A stretch of 64,000 nt of DNA from Arthrobacter sp. C9C5 (GTDB taxonomy: Bacteria > Actinomycetota > Actinomycetes > Actinomycetales > Micrococcaceae). Both the position numbers and the translations under genes were made by a program. Below are positions 24,892-33,517 of the stretch, in pieces; position 1 is the stretch's first letter, and each line of letters opens with the position of its first letter. The notes beneath the pieces were generated by a model, which was not told the origin of the DNA, made no database searches, and was given only the letters and a program-made list of their open reading frames with translations. The stretch is taken from NCBI RefSeq assembly GCF_013359735.1, contig NZ_JABFMX010000005.1, positions 152,319 through 216,318 of the forward strand. The letters run 5' to 3'.

Positions 24892-25358
24892 CCACCCGCC
24901 CGGCTGTCCGGCCGGCGGGACGCCAAGACGGTGAGGGCGGCCAGCTGATGGTGCTGATCATCGGCTATGTGCTGCTTGCCCTGCTGGTCACCACTGTGGT
25001 CGCGGCTGCGTCCAGCGTCTACATCGAACACAAGAAACTGCTGTCGCTGGCGGACGGGGCCTCCGTGGCGGCCGCGGACAGCTTCACCCTGGGGGAGCTG
25101 CACAGCTCCTCCGGAAGCCCCACCGCCGCCCTCAGCGCCGGCCGGGTGCGCAGCACCGCCGCCGACTACCTGAACCGCAACGGCGCCTTCGCCCGGTTCA
25201 GCGGCCTGGCAGTCGGCCCCGCGACGGGCAGTCCCGACGGGTCCACCGCCGTCGTGGTCCTCAGCGCCGCCGTCCACCCGCCAATCGTCAACTTCCTGGT
25301 CCCGGACGGCATCCGGATCGAGGCGACGTCGACGGCGCGGTCCCGGCTGACGCGGTGA
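24888..25358 (+). CDS. TadG-like pilus assembly protein
   Basis: The protein (156 residues, GTG start overlapping the previous stop) has an N-terminal leader GEGGQLMVLIIGYVLLALLVTTVVAA, cited for its GQLMVLIIGYVLL core, matching the TadG-like N-terminal domain (TadE/TadG superfamily) of actinobacterial tad operons. The segment EHKKLLSLADGASVAAAD after the helix is typical. The extracytoplasmic part is small. It ends the tad operon, 80 bp before prfB. No prepilin peptidase or TadZ-like gene is present nearby; these must lie elsewhere. Confidence 0.82.
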   Translation: MTTRPAVRPAGRQDGEGGQLMVLIIGYVLLALLVTTVVAAASSVYIEHKKLLSLADGASVAAADSFTLGELHSSSGSPTAALSAGRVRSTAADYLNRNGAFARFSGLAVGPATGSPDGSTAVVVLSAAVHPPIVNFLVPDGIRIEATSTARSRLTR

Positions 25359-25438
25359 CCGGAACCCTCCCCGGGGGTCACCCGGGCGGGACCACCGGGC
25401 CGGGGCGCCCGCGGCGGATAGCGTAGGCTTGAAAAACC

Positions 25439-26554
25439 ATGGCAAACATTGATTTTCCCGCAGAAATCCGCGCGTTGCGCGCCACCTACGCCTCGATCGA
25501 GAACGTTTCGAATGTCGATGCGCTGAAGGAAGACATCGCCGAACTGAGCGAGCGCGCCGGCGAGCCGAACCTTTGGGACGACCCCGCGGCCGCGCAGGTC
25601 ATCACCTCCAAGCTCTCGCACAAGCAGTCCGAACTGGAGCGGCTGAACAAGCTGGCCGCCCGGATCGACGACCTGGAAGTCCTCGTGGAACTGGGTCAGG
25701 ATGAGGACGACGCCGCCTCGATGGGGGAGGCCGCCGCGGAACTCGAATCGATCCGCAAGGCCCTCAAGGACCTTGAGGTGGTCACGCTGCTCTCCGGCGA
25801 GTTCGACGAACGCGAAGCCGTGGTCACCATCCGCGCCGGTGCCGGCGGCGTGGACGCCGCGGACTTTGCCGAGATGCTGCTGCGGATGTACCTGCGCTGG
25901 GCCGAGCGCCACGGCTACCCGACCACCATTATGGACACCTCTTACGCCGAGGAAGCCGGGCTGAAGTCCGCCACCTTCGAGGTCAAGGCGCCCTACGCCT
26001 ACGGCACGCTGAGCGTCGAGGCGGGCACCCACCGGCTGGTCCGGATCAGCCCCTTCGACAACCAGGGCCGGCGCCAGACGTCCTTTGCCGCCGTCGAAGT
26101 CATCCCGCTGATCGAGCAGACGGACTCCATCGACATCCCGGACAACGAGATCCGCGTCGACGTCTTCCGCTCCTCCGGCCCGGGCGGCCAGTCGGTCAAC
26201 ACCACGGACTCGGCCGTCCGCCTGACCCACATCCCCACCGGCACCGTGGTGTCCATGCAGAACGAGAAGTCACAGCTGCAGAACCGCGCTGCTGCGCTGC
26301 GCGTGCTGCAGTCCCGCCTGCTGCTGCTCAAGAAGGAGCAGGAAGACGCCGAGAAGAAGGCGTTCGCCGGCGATGTGAAGGCCTCCTGGGGCGACCAGAT
26401 GCGCTCCTACGTGCTCAACCCGTACCAGATGGTCAAGGACCTCCGCACCGAACACGAGGTGGGCAACACCTCGGCGGTGTTCGACGGCGAGATCGACGAC
26501 TTCATCGACGCCGGCATCCGCTGGCGGACCGACAACCGCAACGCCGAGAACTAG
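25439..26554 (+). CDS. prfB: Peptide chain release factor 2
   Basis: The protein (371 residues) recognises UGA and UAA stops and triggers peptide release. It has the stop-recognition tripeptide in [15 protein letters not shown], the peptidyl-transferase motif GGQ in [16 protein letters not shown], and [13 protein letters not shown]. There is no in-frame stop near codon 25, so the programmed +1 frameshift known from E. coli is absent, as is usual in actinobacteria. It heads the conserved block prfB-ftsE-ftsX-M23-smpB-ssrA. A weak hairpin follows the stop. Confidence 0.97.
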   Translation: MANIDFPAEIRALRATYASIENVSNVDALKEDIAELSERAGEPNLWDDPAAAQVITSKLSHKQSELERLNKLAARIDDLEVLVELGQDEDDAASMGEAAAELESIRKALKDLEVVTLLSGEFDEREAVVTIRAGAGGVDAADFAEMLLRMYLRWAERHGYPTTIMDTSYAEEAGLKSATFEVKAPYAYGTLSVEAGTHRLVRISPFDNQGRRQTSFAAVEVIPLIEQTDSIDIPDNEIRVDVFRSSGPGGQSVNTTDSAVRLTHIPTGTVVSMQNEKSQLQNRAAALRVLQSRLLLLKKEQEDAEKKAFAGDVKASWGDQMRSYVLNPYQMVKDLRTEHEVGNTSAVFDGEIDDFIDAGIRWRTDNRNAEN

Positions 26555-26555
26555 C

Positions 26556-26575
26556 AAGGGGCCCGGCGGCCCCTT
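26556..26575 (+). terminator. Weak hairpin after prfB
   Basis: An 8-bp perfect stem AAGGGGCC/GGCCCCTT with a CGGC tetraloop begins two bases after the prfB stop. The following U tract is only two bases, so termination would be partial. Confidence 0.5.
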
Positions 26576-26750
26576 CCATAACCGGCCCGCCGGGTCCAAA
26601 TCCCGCGACACGCCCCCGTGCTCCGGCCGCCGCGCTGTTACCCGTGCGTATAGTCGAGGGGCCGGTGCCCTACTTCCCCCAAAAGAAAGCCCGCGCCCCG
26701 GCAGCAGAACTGGTCTGAAAGATGCCCGGCTCCTGCAGGGTATTAGGGCC

Positions 26751-27545
26751 ATGATCCGTTTCGAAAATGTCACCAAGGTCTACGACCAGAACGCGCGACC
26801 GGCGCTGGATTCGATCAACCTTGAGATCGACCGTGGCGAGTTCGCCTTCCTCGTGGGGGCCTCCGGCTCCGGCAAATCGACCTTCCTGCGCCTGGTGCTG
26901 AAAGAGGACCGCGCCTCCTCGGGGGCCGTCTACGTCGCCGGCCAGAACGTGGCGAAGATTTCCAGCTGGCGGGTGCCGCGGCTGCGCCGGGGGATCGGCG
27001 TCGTCTTCCAGGACTTCCGCCTGCTGCCGCAGAAAACCGTGTTCGCCAATGTCGCCTTCGCCATGCAGGTCATTGGCCGGAGCCGCAGCGTCATCCGCGA
27101 AACCGTACCCGAAGTCCTCAAGACCGTCGGCCTCGAAGGCAAGGAAAACCGGCTGCCGCACGAACTGTCCGGCGGTGAGCAGCAGCGCGTGGCGATCGCC
27201 CGCGCCGTCGTCAACCGTCCGGGCATCCTGCTGGCCGACGAGCCCACCGGTAACCTCGACCCGACGACCTCCATGGGCATCATGGGCGTCCTCGACAAGA
27301 TTAACCAGAACGGCACCACCGTGGTGATGGCCACCCACGACGACGACATCGTCAACGAGATGCGCAAACGCGTGGTGGAACTTCGCAACGGGGTCGTGAT
27401 CCGTGATGAGGCCCGGGCCCTGTACACCTCGATGATCCCTGTGGTGGGGCAATCCCGCCGGCTGCGGGACGCGAGCGGCCGCGAGCCGTCCGACTTCGGC
27501 GCCGCCAACGGCGAGGCCCAGCACGCAGGGGAGGGCAAGCTGTGA
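26751..27545 (+). CDS. ftsE: Cell division ABC ATPase FtsE
   Basis: The protein (264 residues) is the cytoplasmic ATPase of FtsEX. Landmarks are [10 protein letters not shown], Walker [11 protein letters not shown]-loop VFQDFRLLP, signature [15 protein letters not shown], Walker [14 protein letters not shown] and the H-loop MATHD. The C terminus is extended by about 40 residues relative to E. coli. It pairs with FtsX (GTG start overlapping this stop) and is expected to couple ATP hydrolysis at the septum to activation of a peptidoglycan hydrolase, plausibly the M23 protein encoded next. Confidence 0.96.
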   Translation: MIRFENVTKVYDQNARPALDSINLEIDRGEFAFLVGASGSGKSTFLRLVLKEDRASSGAVYVAGQNVAKISSWRVPRLRRGIGVVFQDFRLLPQKTVFANVAFAMQVIGRSRSVIRETVPEVLKTVGLEGKENRLPHELSGGEQQRVAIARAVVNRPGILLADEPTGNLDPTTSMGIMGVLDKINQNGTTVVMATHDDDIVNEMRKRVVELRNGVVIRDEARALYTSMIPVVGQSRRLRDASGREPSDFGAANGEAQHAGEGKL

Positions 27546-28456
27546 GGCTCGCCTTTGTCCTCGCCGAGATCGGCAGCGGCCTGCGCCGGAATCTGTCCAT
27601 GGTGGTCTCCGTCATCCTGGTGACCTTCGTGTCCCTGACCTTCGTGGGTGCCGCCGGCATGCTGCAGCTGCAGATCAACCAGATGAAGGGCTACTGGTAC
27701 GACAAGGTCCAGGTCGCCGTCTTCCTCTGCAGCGACGGTTCGACGGCGCCAGGCTGCGCCTCCGGCCCGGCGACGCCGGAGCAGCAGGCCAACCTGCGCA
27801 AGCTGCTGCAGTCCCCGGCCGTGGCCCAGTACGTCAACGATTTCCAGTTCGAATCGAAGGACGAGGCCTACAAGCACTTCAAGGAGCAGTTCTCCAACTC
27901 GCCGATCGTTGACTCGGTCACCCCGGACCAACTGCCGGCCTCCTTCCGGATCAACCTGAAGGATCCGGAAAAGTATGAGGTCATCAGCGAGAACTTCTCC
28001 TCGCAGGCCGGCGTGGAGTCCGTCATCGACCAGCGGCAGCTGCTGGAACGGCTCTTCTCCGCGATGAACGCCGCCTCCCTGGTGGCGGTCAGCGTGGCCG
28101 GTGTGATGATTGTCTGCGCCATCCTGCTGATTGCCACCACCATCCGGCTCTCCGCCTTCAGCCGCCGCCGGGAAACCGGGATCATGCGCCTCGTGGGCGC
28201 GTCAAAGATGGTGATCCAGCTGCCCTTCATCCTGGAGGGCGTGATCGCGGCCGTGATTGGCGCGGCCCTCGCCTCCGGCACGCTGTGGGCCGTCGCCCAC
28301 TTCTTCCTGGGCGGGGTCCTGTCCAAGCAGTACCCGGACACGGCCTTTATTTCCCCGGCCCAGACGCTGCTCCTGGCGCCAGCACTGATCGGCCTAGGTG
28401 TGCTGCTGGCCGGCACCTCATCTCTCCTGACCCTCCGTCGCTACCTGAGGGTCTAG
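27542..28456 (+). CDS. ftsX: Cell division ABC membrane subunit FtsX
   Basis: The protein (304 residues) has four hydrophobic segments: one near residues 20-42, then after a large extracytoplasmic loop (about 43-175) three more near 180-300. The loop contains a Cys pair ([15 protein letters not shown]) and the C-terminal half has [16 protein letters not shown], the conserved FtsX cytoplasmic loop. The loop is the part that in other bacteria contacts the hydrolase or its activator. The GTG start overlaps ftsE, and the M23 hydrolase gene follows after 25 bp. Confidence 0.95.
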   Translation: MRLAFVLAEIGSGLRRNLSMVVSVILVTFVSLTFVGAAGMLQLQINQMKGYWYDKVQVAVFLCSDGSTAPGCASGPATPEQQANLRKLLQSPAVAQYVNDFQFESKDEAYKHFKEQFSNSPIVDSVTPDQLPASFRINLKDPEKYEVISENFSSQAGVESVIDQRQLLERLFSAMNAASLVAVSVAGVMIVCAILLIATTIRLSAFSRRRETGIMRLVGASKMVIQLPFILEGVIAAVIGAALASGTLWAVAHFFLGGVLSKQYPDTAFISPAQTLLLAPALIGLGVLLAGTSSLLTLRRYLRV

Positions 28457-28481
28457 CTTTGCGCAACGAAGAGGAATGCTC

Positions 28482-29888
28482 ATGAAACCGATGGTCCGAC
28501 GCACCGATCCGGCCCGCCGTACCCTCCGCCGCGGCCGCCTGATCAGCGCCGCCGTGGTGCTCGTCCTCGCGGCCAACCTGGGCGCTTCGACGCCGGTGGC
28601 GTTCGCCGACACCCTTGAGGACCAGCAGGCTGCCCTCAGGGCTGAGGCCGAGCGGGTCCAGCATTCGTTGGAGTTCGTGGACGCACGCATCGCCAAGGCG
28701 GCAGGCGACCTGGTGCTCTACCAGGGCCAGCTGCCCGGCGCCCAGCAGGCGTTGCTTGACGCCCAGGGCCGTGTGGCCGGTGCCGTCAAGGAGGTTGAAG
28801 CCCTCGCTGCCCGCGTGGACCTGGCCCAGCAGAACAAGGCCAAAATCACCCAGCAGCTGGCGAATGACCAGAAGAAGATCACCGACACCCGCAAGCTGAT
28901 CGGGCAGATTGCCACCCAGGCTTACAAGTCCGGCGGCGTGCCCTCCAACCTCTCGCTCTTCTTCGGCTCGAACAACGGCAGCCTGACCGACACCATCGAC
29001 CTGGCGGACCAGGCGCTGCGCAGCCAGAACTCCGCGATGGACAAGTTGACCCAGCAGAACGCCACGAACGTCAACTCCCAGGCGCGCCTGCAGGCGGTGG
29101 AGGCCGAAATCGCGGACCTCAAGGCCAAGGCTGACGCCGCGTTGGTCCGGGAGCAGGCAGCCCGCGACGAGGCGGCGGCCAAAAAGGCCACGGTGGACAA
29201 GCTGATCGCCGACACCACCCGGCTCAACAGCCAGCTGCAGGCAGCCAAGCCCGCCATCCAAGGCCAGCTCGCGCAGGTCAAAGCCCGGCAGGACGCCGTC
29301 GCAGCCGAAATCGTCGAACGCGACCGGAAGCTGCGCGAGGCCTGGGAAGCTGAGCAGCGCCGGATCGCGGCGGCCCGCGCCGCTGCGGCCGCCGCGGCGG
29401 CCCGGGCCCAGGGCCAGGTTGCGCCCCGGCCGGCGCCTTACGTCCCGGCCCCGCCGGGCCCGGTGTCTGCCTTCGGCCTGCGCAGCCCGTTCAACGGCGT
29501 CCCGATCACCTCGGGCTTCGGCTGGCGTGCGACGCCGCCGGGCACCATCGATTTCTACGGCCAGGGCGGCTACATGCACACCGGCATCGACTTCGGCGCC
29601 GCTTGCGGCACCCCGGTCTACGCCCCGGCGGCCGGCACGGTCTTCTCGGCGGGGTGGGGGAACGACGGCGGCGGCAACCACGTAAAGATCTCGCACGGCG
29701 TTGTGCAGGGCAACTCGCTGACCACGATCTTCTACCACAACACCTCCGTGGTGGTCTCTGCCGGCCAGCAGGTCAGCCAGGGGCAGCTGATCGCCTACTC
29801 CGGGACCACCGGCAACTCCACCGGCTGCCACTCGCACTTCGAGACCTGGGTCAACGGCCAGGCAGTCGACCCGATGGGCCTGCTCTAA
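28482..29888 (+). CDS. Secreted coiled-coil M23 peptidoglycan endopeptidase
   Basis: ATG 28482 lies seven bases after AAGAGG; an ATG at 28476 is too close to it. The protein (468 residues) has a signal peptide (about 1-43, ending AFADT), long coiled-coil segments (about 45-305) rich in Ala, Gln and Lys, a Pro-rich linker, and a C-terminal LytM/M23 domain. Zinc ligands are visible as HTGIDFG (H-x3-D) and CHSHFE (H-x-H). This is the plan of FtsEX-controlled hydrolases or activators such as PcsB and EnvC. The intact metal site says it is an active endopeptidase, and the position just after ftsX suggests FtsX is its regulator. Confidence 0.9.
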   Translation: MKPMVRRTDPARRTLRRGRLISAAVVLVLAANLGASTPVAFADTLEDQQAALRAEAERVQHSLEFVDARIAKAAGDLVLYQGQLPGAQQALLDAQGRVAGAVKEVEALAARVDLAQQNKAKITQQLANDQKKITDTRKLIGQIATQAYKSGGVPSNLSLFFGSNNGSLTDTIDLADQALRSQNSAMDKLTQQNATNVNSQARLQAVEAEIADLKAKADAALVREQAARDEAAAKKATVDKLIADTTRLNSQLQAAKPAIQGQLAQVKARQDAVAAEIVERDRKLREAWEAEQRRIAAARAAAAAAAARAQGQVAPRPAPYVPAPPGPVSAFGLRSPFNGVPITSGFGWRATPPGTIDFYGQGGYMHTGIDFGAACGTPVYAPAAGTVFSAGWGNDGGGNHVKISHGVVQGNSLTTIFYHNTSVVVSAGQQVSQGQLIAYSGTTGNSTGCHSHFETWVNGQAVDPMGLL

Positions 29889-29927
29889 ACTGGAACTGAC
29901 CCGATCTATCGACTAAGGAGTATTACC

Positions 29928-30398
29928 GTGCCTAAAGAAAGTGGCCGGAAGGTAGTGGCCACCAACCGCAAGGCCCGGCACGACTACCACATCATGGATA
30001 CCTATGAGGCGGGCATCGCACTCATGGGCACTGAAGTGAAGTCCCTCCGCGAGGGCCATGCTTCCATGGTTGACGGCTTCTGCACCTTCTACAACGACGA
30101 GTTGTGGATGGAGGGCATCCACATCCCCGAGTACCACCAGGGGAGCTGGACCAATCACGCCGCGCGCCGGCGTCGCAAGCTGCTGCTGCACCGCGAGGAG
30201 CTGACCAAGATCTCGCACAAGATCCGCGAATCGGGCTTCACGATCGTGCCGCTGCAGCTGTACTTCGTGGACGGCCGCGCGAAGGTGGAGATCGGCGTCG
30301 CACGCGGCAAGAAGGAATACGACAAGCGCCAGACGCTGCGCGAGCAGCAGGACAAGCGCGAGGCCCTGCGCGTGATGCGCGAGCGGAACCGGCGCTAG
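29928..30398 (+). CDS. smpB: SsrA-binding protein SmpB
   Basis: The protein (156 residues, GTG start after AAGGAG) binds tmRNA and brings it to stalled ribosomes. It shows VVATNRKARHDYHIMDTYEAGI, cited by its NRKARHDYHI core, GTEVKSLREGHASMVDGFC, and the C-terminal basic tail (KKEYDKRQTLREQQDKRE) that inserts into the mRNA channel. Length is normal. It lies 131 bp upstream of its RNA partner ssrA, an arrangement common in bacteria. Confidence 0.97.
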   Translation: MPKESGRKVVATNRKARHDYHIMDTYEAGIALMGTEVKSLREGHASMVDGFCTFYNDELWMEGIHIPEYHQGSWTNHAARRRRKLLLHREELTKISHKIRESGFTIVPLQLYFVDGRAKVEIGVARGKKEYDKRQTLREQQDKREALRVMRERNRR

Positions 30399-30421
30399 GC
30401 AGGGGTGCACCGGAACCCGCG

Positions 30422-30447
30422 GGAATGAATCCTGTGGGCCTTGCGTT
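30422..30447 (+). promoter_or_regulatory. SigR-type promoter upstream of ssrA
   Basis: GGAAT at 30422-30426, an 18-base spacer and GTT at 30445-30447 match exactly the consensus for thiol-stress sigma factors of the SigR/SigH group (GGAAT-N18/19-GTT). Transcription would begin near 30455, about 75 bp before mature tmRNA. A housekeeping-like TATGAT overlaps at 30447-30452. The cognate-type sigR-rsrA pair is in the same window. Confidence 0.65.
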
Positions 30448-30529
30448 ATGATTGGTAGTCCGGGAAGGATCCGGCCGAACCCGCGAAAGCGGATCGGCGG
30501 GGAACCTGATCGGTTTGATAAAAAAATAC

Positions 30530-30895
30530 GGGGATGATCGGTTTCGACGATGTTAGTCGCGACAGGTGAAGCGGGCCGAGGATGCAGAATTATCTCGTAA
30601 ACGCTGTCTGCAAACCAATAAGTGCCGAATCAAAACGCACTGACTTCGCTCTCGCTGCCTAAGCAGTAAGACAGTCCGTCAGCCCGAGGTTGCTATTGCC
30701 CCGGATCCTGGCGTCATTTAGATAGCCACTGCTGTTTACCTCCGTCATCGGGGTGAACGGGACTCTTTGATGACTGGGCCCGGATCAGCCACCTGTTTGC
30801 AGGATGGCTGGGGCCGAGAAAATCCGACGCAAACTGCGCCCGGAGAAGCCCTGACAACACGACATCGGACGGGGGTTCAATTCCCCCCATCTCCA
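30530..30895 (+). ncRNA. ssrA: Transfer-messenger RNA (tmRNA)
   Basis: The 5' end GGGGATG at 30530-30536 pairs with CATCTCC at 30888-30894 to form the acceptor stem, with the discriminator A at 30895; CCA is not encoded. GGTTTCGAC follows the 5' stem as in other one-piece tmRNAs, and GGGGGTTCAATTCCCCC forms the T arm near the 3' end. The tag frame starts at GCC 30624 and reads AESKRTDFALAA before TAA at 30660-30662. The RNA rescues stalled ribosomes and tags incomplete proteins for proteolysis, with SmpB encoded just upstream. Confidence 0.96.
30624..30662 (+). other. SsrA tag reading frame (AESKRTDFALAA)
   Basis: Thirteen codons including the stop, beginning at the GCC resume codon, which is preceded by TAAGT, and ending in the protease-recognition sequence ALAA. 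The frame is inferred from the conserved ending and stop. Confidence 0.85.
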
Positions 30896-30936
30896 CATAG
30901 GGAGCGCCGGCAACGGAGCTCCACCCCGTAGCAAAA

Positions 30937-30965
30937 GGCCGGAAGCATCAGCTTCCGGCCTTTTT
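30937..30965 (+). terminator. Intrinsic terminator of ssrA
   Basis: A 10-bp perfect stem GGCCGGAAGC (30937-30946) with GCTTCCGGCC (30951-30960), loop ATCA, followed by TTTTT. The AAAA just before the stem would pair with the T run, so it could also work for the convergent small gene at 30999. Confidence 0.92.
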
Positions 30966-30998
30966 GTTGTGCTGGACTTGGTTGTGCTGGACGGCGGA

Positions 30999-31133
30999 TT
31001 AGCGCTTCTTGATGTGCGCCACTGGATCGGTGTGCTCGTCCACGATGTGCTTGGCCTTCTTCTCGGCCCGTTTTTCCTTGATGGTTTTGACCGGCTTCTT
31101 GGTGAGGTGCCGGTGCGGCGACTTGTCAGGCAT
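30999..31133 (-). CDS. Small basic protein of 44 residues, unknown function
   Basis: ATG 31133 is preceded by AGGGAG at good spacing. The product is highly charged (KKPVKTIKEKRAEKKAKHIVDE) with many Lys and His and no membrane segment. Its composition suggests nucleic-acid or ribosome contact, but no family motif was recognised. It is convergent with ssrA and shares the terminator between them. It is downstream of the zinc-ribbon-like gene at 31184 on the same strand, separated by 50 bp. Confidence 0.65.
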   Translation of the reverse strand: MPDKSPHRHLTKKPVKTIKEKRAEKKAKHIVDEHTDPVAHIKKR

Positions 31134-31183
31134 TTGCGCGCTCCCTAAAGGTGGGGGCCCGGGATGAGCCCGTGCTTTTAAGG

Positions 31184-31555
31184 TTACGCCTCGGGTACCG
31201 CGACGTCCACGATGCCGATGAAGCGGCTGCCGACGCCCTCGTATTCGCTGCGGACCAGCCCGGCCTCGAGGGCGGGCAGTTCGTGCGGGGCGTGGTGGGC
31301 GCAGCAGACGAGGCTGAACTCCGGCCACCACTTCTTGGGCCGGGCGGTTTCGGAGAACCCGCACACGGCGCAGGTCAGCTGGACCCAGACCGGGCGTTTG
31401 CCTGTCCGGTTGGCCCTCGACTGGAGGAGCCAGGCCGGCGGGCTGTCCAGCAGCGCGCCGAGTTCGGCGTCGGACAGGCGGGACGGAATGCCGTGACGGT
31501 GCGCCATTTCCAGCGGAATATCAAGGATCTGGGCAGCTTCACGTCTCGTAACCAT
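31184..31555 (-). CDS. Conserved hypothetical with helix-turn-helix-like start and a Cys/His cluster
   Basis: The protein (123 residues) opens with VTRREAAQILDIPLEMAHRHGIP, cited for TRREAAQILDI, which looks like a short MerR/excisionase-like helix-turn-helix. The middle holds LTCAVCGF (C-x2-C) and LVCCAHHAP (C-C-x-H-H), which together could bind one zinc. No enzyme motif is present. A regulatory or nucleic-acid-binding role is possible but is inference. It is followed by the small basic gene at 30999 and is divergent from the MFS gene. Confidence 0.7.
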   Translation of the reverse strand: MVTRREAAQILDIPLEMAHRHGIPSRLSDAELGALLDSPPAWLLQSRANRTGKRPVWVQLTCAVCGFSETARPKKWWPEFSLVCCAHHAPHELPALEAGLVRSEYEGVGSRFIGIVDVAVPEA

Positions 31556-31582
31556 CCTTCAACTTTACGGGATCCGGGCACG

Positions 31583-31615
31583 CCGGCAGTCACCCGGCAG
31601 TCACCCGGCAGTGGC
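31583..31615. repeat. Three-copy 11-bp tandem repeat
   Basis: CCGGCAGTCAC at 31583 and 31594, followed by a variant CCGGCAGTGGC at 31605. It lies upstream of the MFS gene and has no evident function. Confidence 0.8.
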
Positions 31616-31745
31616 CCCGGAAGTCGCCGGGCGGTGGCCCAGGAGGCGGGGGAGAGGCGCCCCCTCTGAGCCGCAGGCCGCCGGTGCTAGGCTCATCCCA
31701 AACCCGGTACCCGCCGTCCGGCAGGCAGTGAGGAAGGCAGCAGCC

Positions 31746-33149
31746 ATGTCCGGCACCCCCGCCGCAGCCCTGTCCAGCCTTGAGAGGCGCGTGCTGTACG
31801 TGGCGATCGTCGCGTCCTTCATCGCCTTCCTGGACGGCTCGGTGGTCAACCTTGCCCTCCCGGCGATCAGCCGTGAACTCGGCGGCGGCCTGTTGGTCCA
31901 GCAATGGGTGGTGGATGCCTACCTGCTCACGCTGGGGGCGCTGATCCTGGTCGCCGGCTCCCTCTCGGACCAGTTCGGCCGGGTCCGGGTGCTGCAATGG
32001 GGCCTCGCCGGCTTCACCGCCACCTCCGTGCTTTGCGGCCTCGCGTGGAGCGGGGAGTCGCTGATTGTGGCCCGCGGCCTGCAGGGCGTCGCCGGAGCAC
32101 TGCTGGTGCCCAGCTCGCTGGCCCTGATCGTGACGGTGTTCAGCGGCCCGGCCCAGTCCGCCGCGATCGGCAAGTGGTCCGCGTGGACCTCCGGGGCCAT
32201 CGTGGCGGCCCCGGTGCTTGGCGGCATCTCCGTGGATGTGTTCACCTGGCGGGTCATTTTCTTCCTCAACATCGTCCCGGCGGTTGCCGTGTGGCCGGCC
32301 CTGCGCAGGCTGCGCGAACTGGACCTGGGGCGCGCGCCCGGCAGCACGATTGACGTCACGGGCACCTTTCTGGCGATCATCGGCCTGGGCGGCGTCGTGT
32401 ACGCCTTTATCGAACGCGGGAGCCTCGGCTGGGGCGCCCCGCAGGTCTGGCTGCCGCTGGCCGTCGGCATTGCCGGGCTGGCCGGGTTCCTGCTCCACGA
32501 GCGGCGGACCCCGGCGCCGATGATGCCGCTGCGGCTTTTCGCCATCCGCAACTTCGGCTGGGGCAACATCGCCACCACGGTGATCTACGGGGCGTTAAAC
32601 CTCGGCTTCTTCGTCCTGGGGCTTTTCCTGCAGCAGGTCGCCGGCCTGGGGGCCACCGCAGCCGGCGTCGCCCTGCTGCCCTCCACCCTGATCCTGCTCC
32701 TGCTCTCCGCCAAGATCGGGGCGCTCTCCGGCCGCTTCGGTCCGCGCTGGTTCATGACGGCCGGGCCGCTGCTGTGCGCAGCGGGCTTCCTGATGATGCT
32801 GGGCATCGGCCTGCCGCTGGATTACTTCGGACAGGTCTTTCCCGGGCTGGTGGTCTTCGGACTCGGCTTGGCCGTGACCGTGGCGCCGCTGACCTCCGCG
32901 ATCCTGGGAGCCGTAGATCCTGAAGAAGCAGGGATCGGCTCGGCCGTGAACAACGCCGTCGCCCGCATCGCAGGCCTGGTGACCATCGCCTTTGCCGGGC
33001 TCATCACCGGACCGGTGATCACGACGTCGGGCCTGCACGGCACGGCGGCGGTCACTGCCGCGCTCTTCATCGCGGGCGCTGCGGCGTCCGCCGTCGGGAT
33101 CAGGAACCCGCCGCGTGAGGCCGCGGAAAGTGGGGAAGCGGACGCCTAG
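31746..33149 (+). CDS. MFS transporter, 14-TM drug/H+ antiporter (DHA2) type
   Basis: ATG 31746 has GAGGAAGG about ten bases upstream; the frame is open further upstream without a site. The protein (467 residues) has 13-14 hydrophobic helices. It shows IAFLDGSVVNLALPAISREL in helix 1, LSDQFGRVRVLQWG (MFS motif A) in loop 2-3, and GLQGVAGALLVPSSLALI (motif B/C region). This pattern is that of EmrB/QacA-like exporters of hydrophobic compounds. The substrate is not predictable. Its stop overlaps the stop of the convergent fluC gene by 4 bp. Confidence 0.88.
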   Translation: MSGTPAAALSSLERRVLYVAIVASFIAFLDGSVVNLALPAISRELGGGLLVQQWVVDAYLLTLGALILVAGSLSDQFGRVRVLQWGLAGFTATSVLCGLAWSGESLIVARGLQGVAGALLVPSSLALIVTVFSGPAQSAAIGKWSAWTSGAIVAAPVLGGISVDVFTWRVIFFLNIVPAVAVWPALRRLRELDLGRAPGSTIDVTGTFLAIIGLGGVVYAFIERGSLGWGAPQVWLPLAVGIAGLAGFLLHERRTPAPMMPLRLFAIRNFGWGNIATTVIYGALNLGFFVLGLFLQQVAGLGATAAGVALLPSTLILLLLSAKIGALSGRFGPRWFMTAGPLLCAAGFLMMLGIGLPLDYFGQVFPGLVVFGLGLAVTVAPLTSAILGAVDPEEAGIGSAVNNAVARIAGLVTIAFAGLITGPVITTSGLHGTAAVTAALFIAGAAASAVGIRNPPREAAESGEADA

Positions 33150-33517
33150 CCGGCCAGTGCGACGCCGGCGGCGGCCGCTGCCAGTCCCGCTGCCAGGTTG
33201 GTGGCCACGTTGAGAGCGGCGGCCCGGTAGCGCGCTTCGCTGACCAGCCGGATGGTGGCCGTGGTCCAGGAACTGAAGGTGGTCAGGCCGCCGGCCAGGC
33301 CGCTGGCGACCGCCGTCTGCCACTCGGGGCCGAGCCCAAGGTGCGGCGTCACCCCGAGGGACAGCCCGATGATGAAGGATCCGGCCACGTTGACGGCCAG
33401 GGTGGCCCAGGGCCAGTGCGGGTGGGGTCCCGGCCGGTGGGCGAACCAGGAGTCGACGGCGAACCTGGCCAGGGCGCCGGCCACTCCGAAGACCCCCACC
33501 AGCAACGCGGCGGTCAC
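33146..33517 (-). CDS. crcB: Fluoride exporter subunit FluC/CrcB (second of a pair)
   Basis: The GTG at 33517 overlaps the stop of the first crcB (GTGA). The protein (123 residues) has four hydrophobic helices. Family motifs are GVAGALARF in helix 1, NVAGSFIIG in helix 2 and GLAGGLTTFSSW in helix 3, whose Phe and Ser/Thr residues line the fluoride path. Two adjacent genes imply an antiparallel heterodimer, as in other actinobacteria and Bacillus, rather than a homodimer. It lowers cytoplasmic fluoride. The gene end overlaps the MFS gene on the opposite strand. Confidence 0.92.
   Translation of the reverse strand: MTAALLVGVFGVAGALARFAVDSWFAHRPGPHPHWPWATLAVNVAGSFIIGLSLGVTPHLGLGPEWQTAVASGLAGGLTTFSSWTTATIRLVSEARYRAAALNVATNLAAGLAAAAAGVALAG

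Noticed and set aside
25439..25560. Programmed frameshift in prfB
   Set aside because: The frame is continuous from ATG through the GGQ motif, with no in-frame stop near codon 25.
28347..29837. A 496-codon minus-strand open frame
   Set aside because: It is antisense to the M23 hydrolase, which has a signal peptide, coiled coil and zinc motifs.
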